Assembly (NCBI GenBank): GCA_017415945.1
Contig: JAFQDR010000075.1
Coordinates: 1 to 9,287, forward strand
Length of the DNA stretch: 9,287 nucleotides
DNA from: Oscillospiraceae bacterium
Lineage (GTDB): Bacteria > Bacillota_A > Clostridia > Oscillospirales > Oscillospiraceae
Reading direction: 5' to 3'
The notes beneath the pieces are model-generated. The model was not told the DNA's origin. It worked only from the letters and a program-made list of their open reading frames with translations, and made no database searches. Made by a program: the position numbers and the translations under genes. Below, one piece after another: positions 4,218 through 9,287 of this stretch (positions are counted from its first letter, which is position 1; each line of letters begins with the position of its first letter).

Positions 4218-6965
4218 TTTGCCGCAGCAGTCCTTATACTTCATAGGCAGGCCGTTGGGGCGCTTCTTGCCGCAGGGGCAGGGATCGTTTCTGCCGATTT
4301 TCTTGGCGCGCTTCACGGGTGCCTTCTTCACGGTGCCATCCCCCGCGGGGGTATTGGCCTTGGCAACCGCCTTGCGCTCGATAGTCTCGTTCTGACGTAC
4401 CTGTACGGTGAACATACGGCGGACAGTCTCCTTGCGGATGCCGTCGTTCATTTCCTCGAACATCTCGAAGCCTTCCTTCTTGTATACGTCAATGGGCTTC
4501 TGATTTGCGTAGGCCTGCAGGAATACGCTGTCCTTCAGATCCGCCATCACGTCGATGTGCTCCATCCAGAACTCGTCTACCACACGGAGCATGACCACAC
4601 GCTCCAGCTCACGCATGGTGCTGCTGCCGTCGGGAAGAAGGCCAAACTGCTCCTCACGTTCTCCATAGGTCTTGTCCGCCCATGCACACACCAGTTCTTC
4701 CGCTTTGTCACGGTCCATGCCTTCCTCGTAGTGCACATCCCCGCGGCGCATCAGCAGACGCTCGAAGGGCTTGAGCACTTCGTTCAGCTCGTACTGATTG
4801 TGCACGCCTTCCATGGGCCAGTGCTCTGCCAGGGTATCGGCGATATAGTCATAGACCATGGAGTCGATGCTTGCGTGGAGGTCTTCCCCGTCCAGAACCT
4901 TGCGGCGCTGACCGTAAATGATCTCACGCTGCTTGTTCATCACATCGTCAAATTCCAGAACGGACTTACGGGCCTGGAAGTGGCGGCTTTCCACAGTCTT
5001 CTGTGCCTGCTCCAATGCATTGGTCAGCATCTTGTTTTCCAGAGGCATATCGTCCTCTACCTTCAGGGTGTCCATCATATTACGGACACGCTCGCTGCCG
5101 AACAGACGCATCACGTCGTCGGTCATTGCGATGAAGAAACGGCTTTCACCGGGGTCGCCCTGACGGCCCGCACGGCCGCGGAGCTGGTTATCGATACGGC
5201 GGGATTCGTGGCGTTCGGTGCCGACGATGAACAGACCGCCTGCGGCACGAACCATTTCCGCTTCCGCATCGATCTCGGGCTTTACCTTTTCCAGCTGCTC
5301 GTGGTACATCTTGCGGGCAGCCAGAATAGTCTCGTTGTCGGTTTCCGCATAGCCCACTGCTTCGGCGATGATTTCTTCTTCATAGCCGAACTTACGTAGT
5401 GCCTGCTTTGCCAGATATTCCGCGTTGCCCCCCAGCATAATGTCGGTACCACGGCCTGCCATGTTGGTCGCAATGGTGACCGCACCGAACTTACCTGCCT
5501 GAGCGACGATCTCCGCTTCCTTTTCATGGTTCTTGGCGTTCAGCACATTGTGGGGGATGCCTGTCTTTTTCAGCAGATGGGACACCAGCTCGCTCTTTTC
5601 AATGGACACGGTGCCCACCAGAACGGGCTGGCCCTTCTTGTGGCATTCCACGATCTGGTTGATGATAGCGCGGTACTTGCCGATGTCATTTTTATACATG
5701 ACATCCTCATGATCCTTGCGCTGCACGGGCTTGTTGGTGGGGATGGCAAGGATGTCCAGCTTGTAAATAGCCGCGAATTCCTCCTCTTCCGTCATCGCGG
5801 TACCGGTCATGCCGCTGAGCTTGCCGTAGAGACGGAAATAGTTCTGGAAGGTGATGGTTGCCAAAGTCTTATTCTCACGCTGTACGTCCACATGTTCCTT
5901 GGCTTCGATGGCCTGATGGAGGCCCTCGGAGTAGCGGCGGCCGGGCATAATACGGCCCGTGAACTCGTCAACGATCAGCACTTCCCCGTCCTTGACCACA
6001 TAGTCAATATCACGCTTCATAATGCCGTGGGCACGGAGGGCCTGGTTGATGTGGTGGTACAGGGTGGAGTTTTCCATATCGGACAGATTTTCCAGTCCGA
6101 AGAACTGTTCTGCCTTGGTAATGCCGCGCTGGGTCAGGGTGGCAGTCTTTGCCTTTTCGTCTACCACATAGTCGGCGTCGATGTTTTCATCCTCGTCCTC
6201 CTTGGAATCCAGACGTGCAAATACCTGCACCTTCAGACGGGACACGAAGCTTTCTGCCAGACGGTACAGCTCGGTGGATTCGCTGCCCTGGCCGCTGATG
6301 ATCAGAGGGGTACGGGCTTCGTCAATGAGGATGGAGTCCACTTCGTCCACGATGGCAAAGGCATGACCCCGCTGCACCACGGTGGACTTGTAAATGGCCA
6401 TGTTATCGCGGAGGTAGTCAAAGCCCATTTCGTTGTTGGTGCCGTAGGTAATGTCTGCAGCATAGGCCTTCTTGCGGTCTGCGGGCTCAACCTCGTGGAT
6501 GATGAGGCCAACAGTGAGACCAAGGAAGCGGTATACCTTGCCCATCCATTCGCTGTCGCGCTTGGCAAGGTAGTCGTTTACGGTAACGATGTGGACACCC
6601 TTGCCGGTCAGTGCGTTCAGGTACGCAGGCAGAACCGCCACAAGGGTCTTGCCTTCACCGGTGCGCATTTCCGCAATACGGCCCTGATGGAGAACGATGC
6701 CGCCGATAACCTGCACACGATAGGGCTTCATGCCCAGTACACGCCAGCAGGCCTCACGGGCAGTGGCAAATGCCTCGGGGAGCAGGGCGTCCAAAGATTC
6801 CCCGTTGGCGTAACGCTGCTTAAATTCATCGGTCTTGGCACGCAGCTGCCCATCGGTGAGCTTGGCGTAGCTGCTTTCCAGTGCCATAACCTTGTCTACC
6901 AGAGGGTTGAGCTTCTTCAGCTCACGGTCACTGTGGGTTCCGAACAGTTTCTGAAACAGTCCCAT
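4215..6965 (-). CDS. secA: Preprotein translocase motor ATPase SecA
   Basis: SecA is the cytosolic and membrane-peripheral ATPase that drives unfolded secretory proteins through SecYEG. At 916 residues it is somewhat longer than the B. subtilis form. In order: N-terminal FQKLFG, the first nucleotide-binding domain with Walker A MRTGEGKT (100-107) and Walker B DEVD (207-210), then [11 protein letters not shown]. Next come the preprotein cross-linking region, [10 protein letters not shown] and [10 protein letters not shown], then [15 protein letters not shown] in the second motor domain. The helical wing and scaffold regions follow, and then a C-terminal SEC-C zinc motif. That motif is C896-x-C898-x14-C913-C914, six residues longer between the cysteine pairs than the common CxCx8C(H/C). 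AAAGGA lies about 11 bases before ATG. It has its own promoter and appears monocistronic apart from possible readthrough into the nuclease gene. Its stop codon lies in repeat copy B. Confidence 0.98.
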   Translation of the reverse strand: MGLFQKLFGTHSDRELKKLNPLVDKVMALESSYAKLTDGQLRAKTDEFKQRYANGESLDALLPEAFATAREACWRVLGMKPYRVQVIGGIVLHQGRIAEMRTGEGKTLVAVLPAYLNALTGKGVHIVTVNDYLAKRDSEWMGKVYRFLGLTVGLIIHEVEPADRKKAYAADITYGTNNEMGFDYLRDNMAIYKSTVVQRGHAFAIVDEVDSILIDEARTPLIISGQGSESTELYRLAESFVSRLKVQVFARLDSKEDEDENIDADYVVDEKAKTATLTQRGITKAEQFFGLENLSDMENSTLYHHINQALRAHGIMKRDIDYVVKDGEVLIVDEFTGRIMPGRRYSEGLHQAIEAKEHVDVQRENKTLATITFQNYFRLYGKLSGMTGTAMTEEEEFAAIYKLDILAIPTNKPVQRKDHEDVMYKNDIGKYRAIINQIVECHKKGQPVLVGTVSIEKSELVSHLLKKTGIPHNVLNAKNHEKEAEIVAQAGKFGAVTIATNMAGRGTDIMLGGNAEYLAKQALRKFGYEEEIIAEAVGYAETDNETILAARKMYHEQLEKVKPEIDAEAEMVRAAGGLFIVGTERHESRRIDNQLRGRAGRQGDPGESRFFIAMTDDVMRLFGSERVRNMMDTLKVEDDMPLENKMLTNALEQAQKTVESRHFQARKSVLEFDDVMNKQREIIYGQRRKVLDGEDLHASIDSMVYDYIADTLAEHWPMEGVHNQYELNEVLKPFERLLMRRGDVHYEEGMDRDKAEELVCAWADKTYGEREEQFGLLPDGSSTMRELERVVMLRVVDEFWMEHIDVMADLKDSVFLQAYANQKPIDVYKKEGFEMFEEMNDGIRKETVRRMFTVQVRQNETIERKAVAKANTPAGDGTVKKAPVKRAKKIGRNDPCPCGKKRPNGLPMKYKDCCGK

Positions 6966-7013
6966 AATTATATAAATTCCTTTCGGCTACTATTAAAAAT
7001 AAATATTCAGTGT

Positions 7014-7022
7014 ATTATAACA
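7014..7022 (-). promoter_or_regulatory. Extended -10 promoter for secA
   Basis: The minus strand reads TGTTATAAT, a consensus TATAAT with the extended -10 TGn, about 50 bases upstream of the secA start codon. A TTGACT (7042-7047) is 22 bases upstream, too far for a standard -35, and only a T run sits at the 17-base spacing. This is therefore best read as an extended -10 promoter. Confidence 0.65.
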
Positions 7023-7074
7023 CGGAATTGTGAACAAAAAAAGTCAAATCAATGAATTTATCCCATGGAAATAA

Positions 7075-7100
7075 AGAAAAAACCGCCCCAAACAGAGCGG
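7075..7100 (-). terminator. Rho-independent terminator (second of a tandem pair)
   Basis: On the minus strand CCGCTC pairs with GGGCGG (one T-G pair) around a short loop and is followed by TTTTTTCTTT. It lies between the 167-residue gene and the secA promoter, insulating secA from upstream transcription. Confidence 0.75.
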
Positions 7101-7118
7101 AAAGATGGTGAATATGGA

Positions 7119-7149
7119 CAAAAAGAAACCTCCGCAGAAACGCGGAGGT
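7119..7149 (-). terminator. Rho-independent terminator of the 167-residue gene
   Basis: On the minus strand ACCTCCGC (7142-7149) pairs perfectly with GCGGAGGT (7128-7135) around a 6-base loop, followed by TTCTTTTT. It begins four bases after the stop codon of the upstream gene. Confidence 0.88.
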
Positions 7150-7153
7150 AGTT

Positions 7154-7657
7154 TCAGTCAGCTTGGTTGCAGACGATCAGGATTGCAGGCTGCTCCCACT
7201 CGTCGAAGTGATCCAAATTTACAACATCGTTATTGCCTCTGGTGGCCCAGAATCGGAATGTGGTAGACAGCATAATCGGGTAATCATCCTCATCCTCAAT
7301 CATGGCACTTCCGTCATCATAGGAAGCGAACACGCAAAATTCCGTCTGAGGATACTCACGTTCCAGCATTTCCTGCCATGCCTTCAAAACGCCAATGGTG
7401 TCTCGCAGCAGTTCCGCCACCCGTTCCTCAGAGGATGTAGAATAGTTCAGCTCATTTGCATCCCACTCCAGTTGGGAGAGGTTCCGCCCCTGCAGATCCT
7501 CGCATCTATCCCATGACCAGAAGGTGCCGACACCCCAGTAGGGACGGCCTGCGCTGTCGGTTTTCTGCCAAACGGGAAAATGGTAAATAGGCGCAATTGC
7601 AGACGGCATCACCTGTTTTGCTTCCAACAGAGCGGTCATCGATTTGTTGATTCGCAT
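7154..7657 (-). CDS. Hypothetical protein, 167 residues, unrecognised
   Basis: I do not recognise a family. The start is set at ATG 7657 because AAAGGAGG lies five bases upstream. A TTG start further upstream would place coding sequence in the -10 box and is rejected. The protein has no signal peptide or membrane segment and is acidic and rich in aromatic residues (for example WGVGTFWSWDRCEDLQ and TTFRFWATRGNNDVVN). The central part, near ERVAELLRDTIGVLKAWQEM, looks helical. Two strand-like stretches, EFCVFASYDDGSAM and AILIVCNQAD, suggest an alpha/beta cytosolic fold. It is a single-gene transcription unit with a strong promoter and an adjacent terminator, which argues that it is a real, expressed gene. 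The two-gene operon upstream may read through into it, since no terminator separates them. Confidence 0.85.
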   Translation of the reverse strand: MRINKSMTALLEAKQVMPSAIAPIYHFPVWQKTDSAGRPYWGVGTFWSWDRCEDLQGRNLSQLEWDANELNYSTSSEERVAELLRDTIGVLKAWQEMLEREYPQTEFCVFASYDDGSAMIEDEDDYPIMLSTTFRFWATRGNNDVVNLDHFDEWEQPAILIVCNQAD

Positions 7658-7698
7658 AAGTGCCTCCTTTGCAGTTGTGGGGATGTATCGTTTGTCCA

Positions 7699-7727
7699 AT
7701 TATAGCATAAAAGGAGAAATAAAGCAA
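7699..7727 (-). promoter_or_regulatory. Sigma-A-type promoter for the 167-residue gene
   Basis: On the minus strand -35 TTGCTT (7722-7727), a 17-base spacer, and -10 TATAAT (7699-7704) preceded by TGC (extended -10). It gives a leader of about 35 bases before ATG 7657. Confidence 0.85.
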
Positions 7728-7740
7728 AAGCTCTGTATGT

Positions 7741-8226
7741 TTAAATTCGGCTTAAAAATTCGTCCGCTTCTTGACGATTTCTAAAAATATGGATTTCCTT
7801 ATCAGTATATTTATTCAGCAGCGCAAGAACATTGGGACGAATCAAAGCAGGATAGCTTTTCACAAATTCGAGAAACTCCGGATCGGCTTCCGTCTCCACC
7901 CACGGCATATCCGTCCGTGCCTGCCCTATTCGTGAGGCGATACCCGCAAGACATAGCTCCACAGGATAATCTAAAAACAGGGCGGTATCGCAGAACTGCA
8001 TCCGCAGGTCAAGAGTAGACGCATAATTCCCATCGATGATCCAACACGTCTCCGCAAGTACACGGGACAGCCGCTCCATAAACACCTCGTCACTGACAGT
8101 GGTTTTGTCCTCATTCCAATACAGCATATCCAAATGGAACAGGGGCAATCCCGTTTTTTCATGCAAGGCTTTTGCAAGGGTGCTCTTGCCGCTGCCGGGA
8201 CAGCCGATGACAAGCACGCGATTCAT
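7741..8226 (-). CDS. P-loop NTPase, adenylate kinase-like / FlaR-type protein
   Basis: This 161-residue cytosolic protein is of the small P-loop kinase family, often annotated as topology modulation protein FlaR or adenylate kinase-like. The true substrate of these proteins is not established to my knowledge. Walker A is GCPGSGKS (8-15). Family signatures follow: HLDMLYW (31-37), WIIDGNY (62-68), LRMQFCD (74-80) and FLDYP (84-88). A basic lid-like segment SRIGQARTDMPW comes next, and the C-terminal IFRNRQEADEFL is typical of the family. GGGGAG lies six bases before ATG. The start codon overlaps the TGA of the upstream four-helix gene as ATGA, so translation is coupled. No terminator follows, so the transcript may continue into the next gene. 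Confidence 0.9.
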   Translation of the reverse strand: MNRVLVIGCPGSGKSTLAKALHEKTGLPLFHLDMLYWNEDKTTVSDEVFMERLSRVLAETCWIIDGNYASTLDLRMQFCDTALFLDYPVELCLAGIASRIGQARTDMPWVETEADPEFLEFVKSYPALIRPNVLALLNKYTDKEIHIFRNRQEADEFLSRI

Positions 8227-8573
8227 CTGCCACTCCCCTTTGCGGTGTTGATAGAGGAGATAAGCATACGTTTGATTTCCTCCGCTGATTGGAGCATCGG
8301 TTCATAGTCATAGGGAAACAGACCTGTTCTTTGCAGAAGTCTCAGCCAGTAAATAGATTCTCCCGTTTCCTTCAACGCAATATGAAGCTTTGATATAAAA
8401 TCAGCCTTGCTGTTACCGTATACAGCCTCATTGATATTGGCCCCGATTGATGTAGCCGAACGCAACAGCTGCTTTGCAATCGTTGTTTCACGTCTCGTTT
8501 TACTATATGCCTCATAAAATAAAACAATATCTGTGGCAAAATCCAACGACTTTTCCAACAACGGACTTTTCAT
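8223..8573 (-). CDS. Four-helix-bundle protein (23S rRNA intervening-sequence family)
   Basis: This 116-residue protein is of the PF05635/TIGR02436 family, first noticed inside intervening sequences of 23S rRNA genes but also widespread outside them. The function is unknown. The conserved block RSATSIGANINEA lies at 38-50, followed by DFISKLHIALKE (58-69) and ESIYWLRLL (72-80). The whole length is predicted helical and complete. GAGGTG lies seven bases before ATG. Here it is not within an rRNA gene. It sits downstream of a tRNA cluster and overlaps a P-loop kinase gene, with which it forms an operon. Confidence 0.9.
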   Translation of the reverse strand: MKSPLLEKSLDFATDIVLFYEAYSKTRRETTIAKQLLRSATSIGANINEAVYGNSKADFISKLHIALKETGESIYWLRLLQRTGLFPYDYEPMLQSAEEIKRMLISSINTAKGSGR

Positions 8574-8591
8574 CTCAAATCACCTCGTTTT

Positions 8592-8620
8592 ATTTTATCA
8601 TATCGCATTTTCAACATCAA
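8592..8620 (-). promoter_or_regulatory. Promoter for the four-helix / P-loop operon
   Basis: On the minus strand -35 TTGATG (8615-8620), a 17-base spacer, and -10 TAAAAT (8592-8597) preceded by TGA. The leader is short, roughly 12 bases before the start codon if initiation is 7 bases after the -10 box, and it holds GAGGTG. A long palindrome overlaps the -35. Confidence 0.6.
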
Positions 8621-8646
8621 ATTCAATTCGTAAGAATTGGATTTGA
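8617..8646. promoter_or_regulatory. 13-bp palindrome overlapping the -35 box, possible operator
   Basis: TCAAATTCAATTC (8617-8629) pairs with GAATTGGATTTGA (8634-8646) around GTAA, with one T-G pair. It covers four bases of the proposed -35. Its place suggests a repressor site. No T tract follows on the minus strand, so it is not a terminator. That it acts as an operator is inference. Confidence 0.45.
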
Positions 8647-8736
8647 CCACTTCTCTTCTCCCTTATCTTTTCTCTCAAACAGACAATTCACGCTCGCCAA
8701 GAGAAAAGTGAAGACATAAGAGTGAAAAGAGAAAAG
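8647..8736. repeat. Imperfect purine/pyrimidine inverted repeat
   Basis: A pyrimidine-rich plus-strand stretch (CTTTTCTCT at 8667-8675, with CACTTCTCTTCTCCCTTAT before it) is loosely mirrored by purine-rich DNA (AGAGAAAAG at 8700-8708, then ATAAGAGTGAAAAGAGAAAA). It fills the gap between the tRNA terminator and the operon promoter. I see no gene in it. Confidence 0.45.
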
Positions 8737-8737
8737 T

Positions 8738-8787
8738 ACCAAAACAAACCGCCAATCCACTTGCGTGAATTGGCGGTTTGTTTTGGT
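8738..8787 (-). terminator. Terminator of the tRNA cluster
   Basis: A 23-bp stem with one mismatch (8738-8760 and 8765-8787) closes on a four-base loop. On the minus strand the core CCGCCAAT/ATTGGCGG is followed by TTTGTTTT. The stem's first bases are the tRNA-Lys ACCA tail, so the terminator overlaps the mature 3' end. The A-rich opposite arm makes it likely bidirectional. Confidence 0.85.
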
Positions 8788-8859
8788 GCCCCCGCAGGGA
8801 CTCGAACCCTGGACACCCGCCTTAAAAGGGCGATGCTCTACCGACTGAGCTACGGAAGC
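8784..8859 (-). tRNA. tRNA-Lys(TTT)
   Basis: A full cloverleaf reads on the minus strand. The anticodon stem TCGCC/GGCGG encloses the loop CTTTTAA (anticodon TTT). The T arm is CAGGG-TTCGAGT-CCCTG, the discriminator is A, and CCA is encoded. The acceptor stem GCTTCCG/CGGGGGC contains two adjacent U-G pairs (3-70 and 4-69). Confidence 0.96.
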
Positions 8860-8887
8860 GTATGCAACTTTAGAAGTCCACTTTTTA

Positions 8888-8916
8888 TTCGCACGAAAAC
8901 TTGATCTTCGTGCGAA
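8888..8916. repeat. 10-bp perfect hairpin between tRNA-Gln and tRNA-Lys
   Basis: TTCGCACGAA (8888-8897) and TTCGTGCGAA (8907-8916) pair perfectly around nine bases. No T run follows on the minus strand. It lies in the unusually long 136-base tRNA spacer and could be a processing structure or a repeat element. Confidence 0.6.
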
Positions 8917-8922
8917 TAGGGA

Positions 8923-8988
8923 GAAAATTTGGTGTTCTGCGAAGTTTCGCTCACGCTTGAGCGGAACGCAGCGATAAGCCGAATTTTC
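8923..8988. repeat. 66-bp interrupted palindrome between tRNA genes
   Basis: The outer arms GAAAATTTGG and CCGAATTTTC pair, CTGC pairs with GCAG, and the inner arms GTTTCGCTCA and TGAGCGGAAC pair around CGCT, with a bulge and an internal loop. The left arm carries TTCTGCGAAG, shared with 115-124. It has the form of a REP- or MITE-like element. Confidence 0.6.
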
Positions 8989-8995
8989 GACCAAG

Positions 8996-9070
8996 TGGCA
9001 GGGATGGCTGGATTCGAACCAGCGAATGACGGAGTCAAAGTCCGTTGCCTTACCGCTTGGCTACACCCCT
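8996..9070 (-). tRNA. tRNA-Gln(TTG)
   Basis: A full cloverleaf reads on the minus strand. The anticodon stem ACGGA/TCCGT encloses the loop CTTTGAC (anticodon TTG). The T arm is GCTGG-TTCGAAT-CCAGC, the discriminator is G and CCA is encoded. The acceptor stem AGGGGTG/CATCCCT opens with an A-T pair. Confidence 0.96.
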
Positions 9071-9086
9071 ATGAAAGAAGGTGGTG

Positions 9087-9115
9087 AAAAAGGGAATCGA
9101 TACCGATTCCCTTTT
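9087..9115. terminator. Terminator-like hairpin between tRNA-His and tRNA-Gln
   Basis: AAAAGGGAATCG and CGATTCCCTTTT form a 12-bp stem around ATAC (the core stem is 9092-9099 with 9104-9111). A further T on the minus strand makes TTTTT. It looks like a bidirectional intrinsic terminator inside the tRNA cluster. No promoter is visible between it and tRNA-Gln, so it may be an attenuating or processing hairpin. Confidence 0.6.
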
Positions 9116-9122
9116 ATTATTC

Positions 9123-9199
9123 TGGGGTGGGTAATGGGGCTCGAACCCACGACACCCGGAACCACAATCCGGTGCTCTGCCAACTGAGCTATACCCACC
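9123..9199 (-). tRNA. tRNA-His(GTG)
   Basis: A full cloverleaf reads on the minus strand. The anticodon stem CCGGA/TCCGG encloses the loop TTGTGGT (anticodon GTG). The acceptor stem is GTGGGTA/TACCCAC. An extra genome-encoded G at -1 faces C73, the hallmark of tRNA-His, and CCA is encoded. Confidence 0.97.
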
Positions 9200-9205
9200 A
9201 TATTT

Positions 9206-9282
<77 letters not shown>

Positions 9283-9287
9283 ATATC

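Noticed and set aside
7042..7047. TTGACT as the -35 box of the secA promoter.
   Set aside because: The spacing to TATAAT is 22 bases, too long for a standard promoter. The extended -10 explains the site better.
5526..7055. A 509-codon plus-strand open frame opposite secA, and a similar one at 4185-5399.
   Set aside because: These are antisense shadows of conserved secA coding sequence, with His/Gly/Val-biased translations and no initiation signals.
8223..8573. The four-helix protein as evidence of a 23S rRNA intervening sequence.
   Set aside because: No 23S rRNA sequence flanks it. Its neighbours are a kinase gene and tRNA genes.
8623..8994. A 123-codon minus-strand open frame across tRNA-Lys and the terminator.
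   Set aside because: It reads straight through a complete tRNA gene and its terminator, so it is an accidental frame.

Overview
The window looks like a chromosomal segment from a Gram-positive gut-type member of the Clostridia, most likely an Oscillospiraceae/Ruminococcaceae relative. This rests on the Firmicutes-style secA and cdd, strong AGGAGG-type ribosome binding sites, a lipoprotein with a Pro/Thr-rich tail, and intergenic DNA full of short GC-rich palindromes of the kind common in those genomes. The taxonomic call is inference from style, not from a marker search. All recognised genes lie on the minus strand, so transcription runs from high to low coordinates.

Right end (8784-9282): four tRNA genes in transcription order Arg(TCT), His(GTG), Gln(TTG), Lys(TTT), all with encoded CCA. 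They are interrupted by hairpins and closed by a strong terminator at 8738-8787. Next comes a two-gene operon, a four-helix-bundle (23S rRNA intervening-sequence-type) protein overlapping a P-loop kinase-like protein by ATGA. An unrecognised 167-residue gene follows with its own very clear promoter and tandem terminators.

Centre (4215-6965): secA, the preprotein translocase motor, with an extended -10 promoter upstream. Its stop codon lies inside a palindromic repeat. A second, 60/61-identical direct copy of that repeat lies 547 bp away, and a DUF559 PD-(D/E)XK-type endonuclease gene sits between the two copies. Its stop codon falls at the same place in the second copy. This is the most unusual structure in the window: a small nuclease gene carried between direct copies of a palindromic repeat, reminiscent of repeat-associated mobile genes.

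Left part (329-3555): pgeF (laccase-domain purine nucleoside enzyme), then a 78-bp composite inverted-repeat element and other palindromes. Next is an orphan family-5 extracellular solute-binding lipoprotein with an EF-hand-like loop and a Pro/Thr/Glu-rich C-terminal tail. It is followed after one base by cdd (cytidine deaminase), so those two are almost certainly co-translated. A third nucleoside enzyme nearby (pgeF) makes a loose nucleoside-salvage neighbourhood possible. The last 26 bp of cdd are exactly duplicated 145 bp downstream, as if a small element had inserted at the gene's 3' end and rebuilt it. Bases 1-328 hold no gene, only several perfect hairpins and this duplication.
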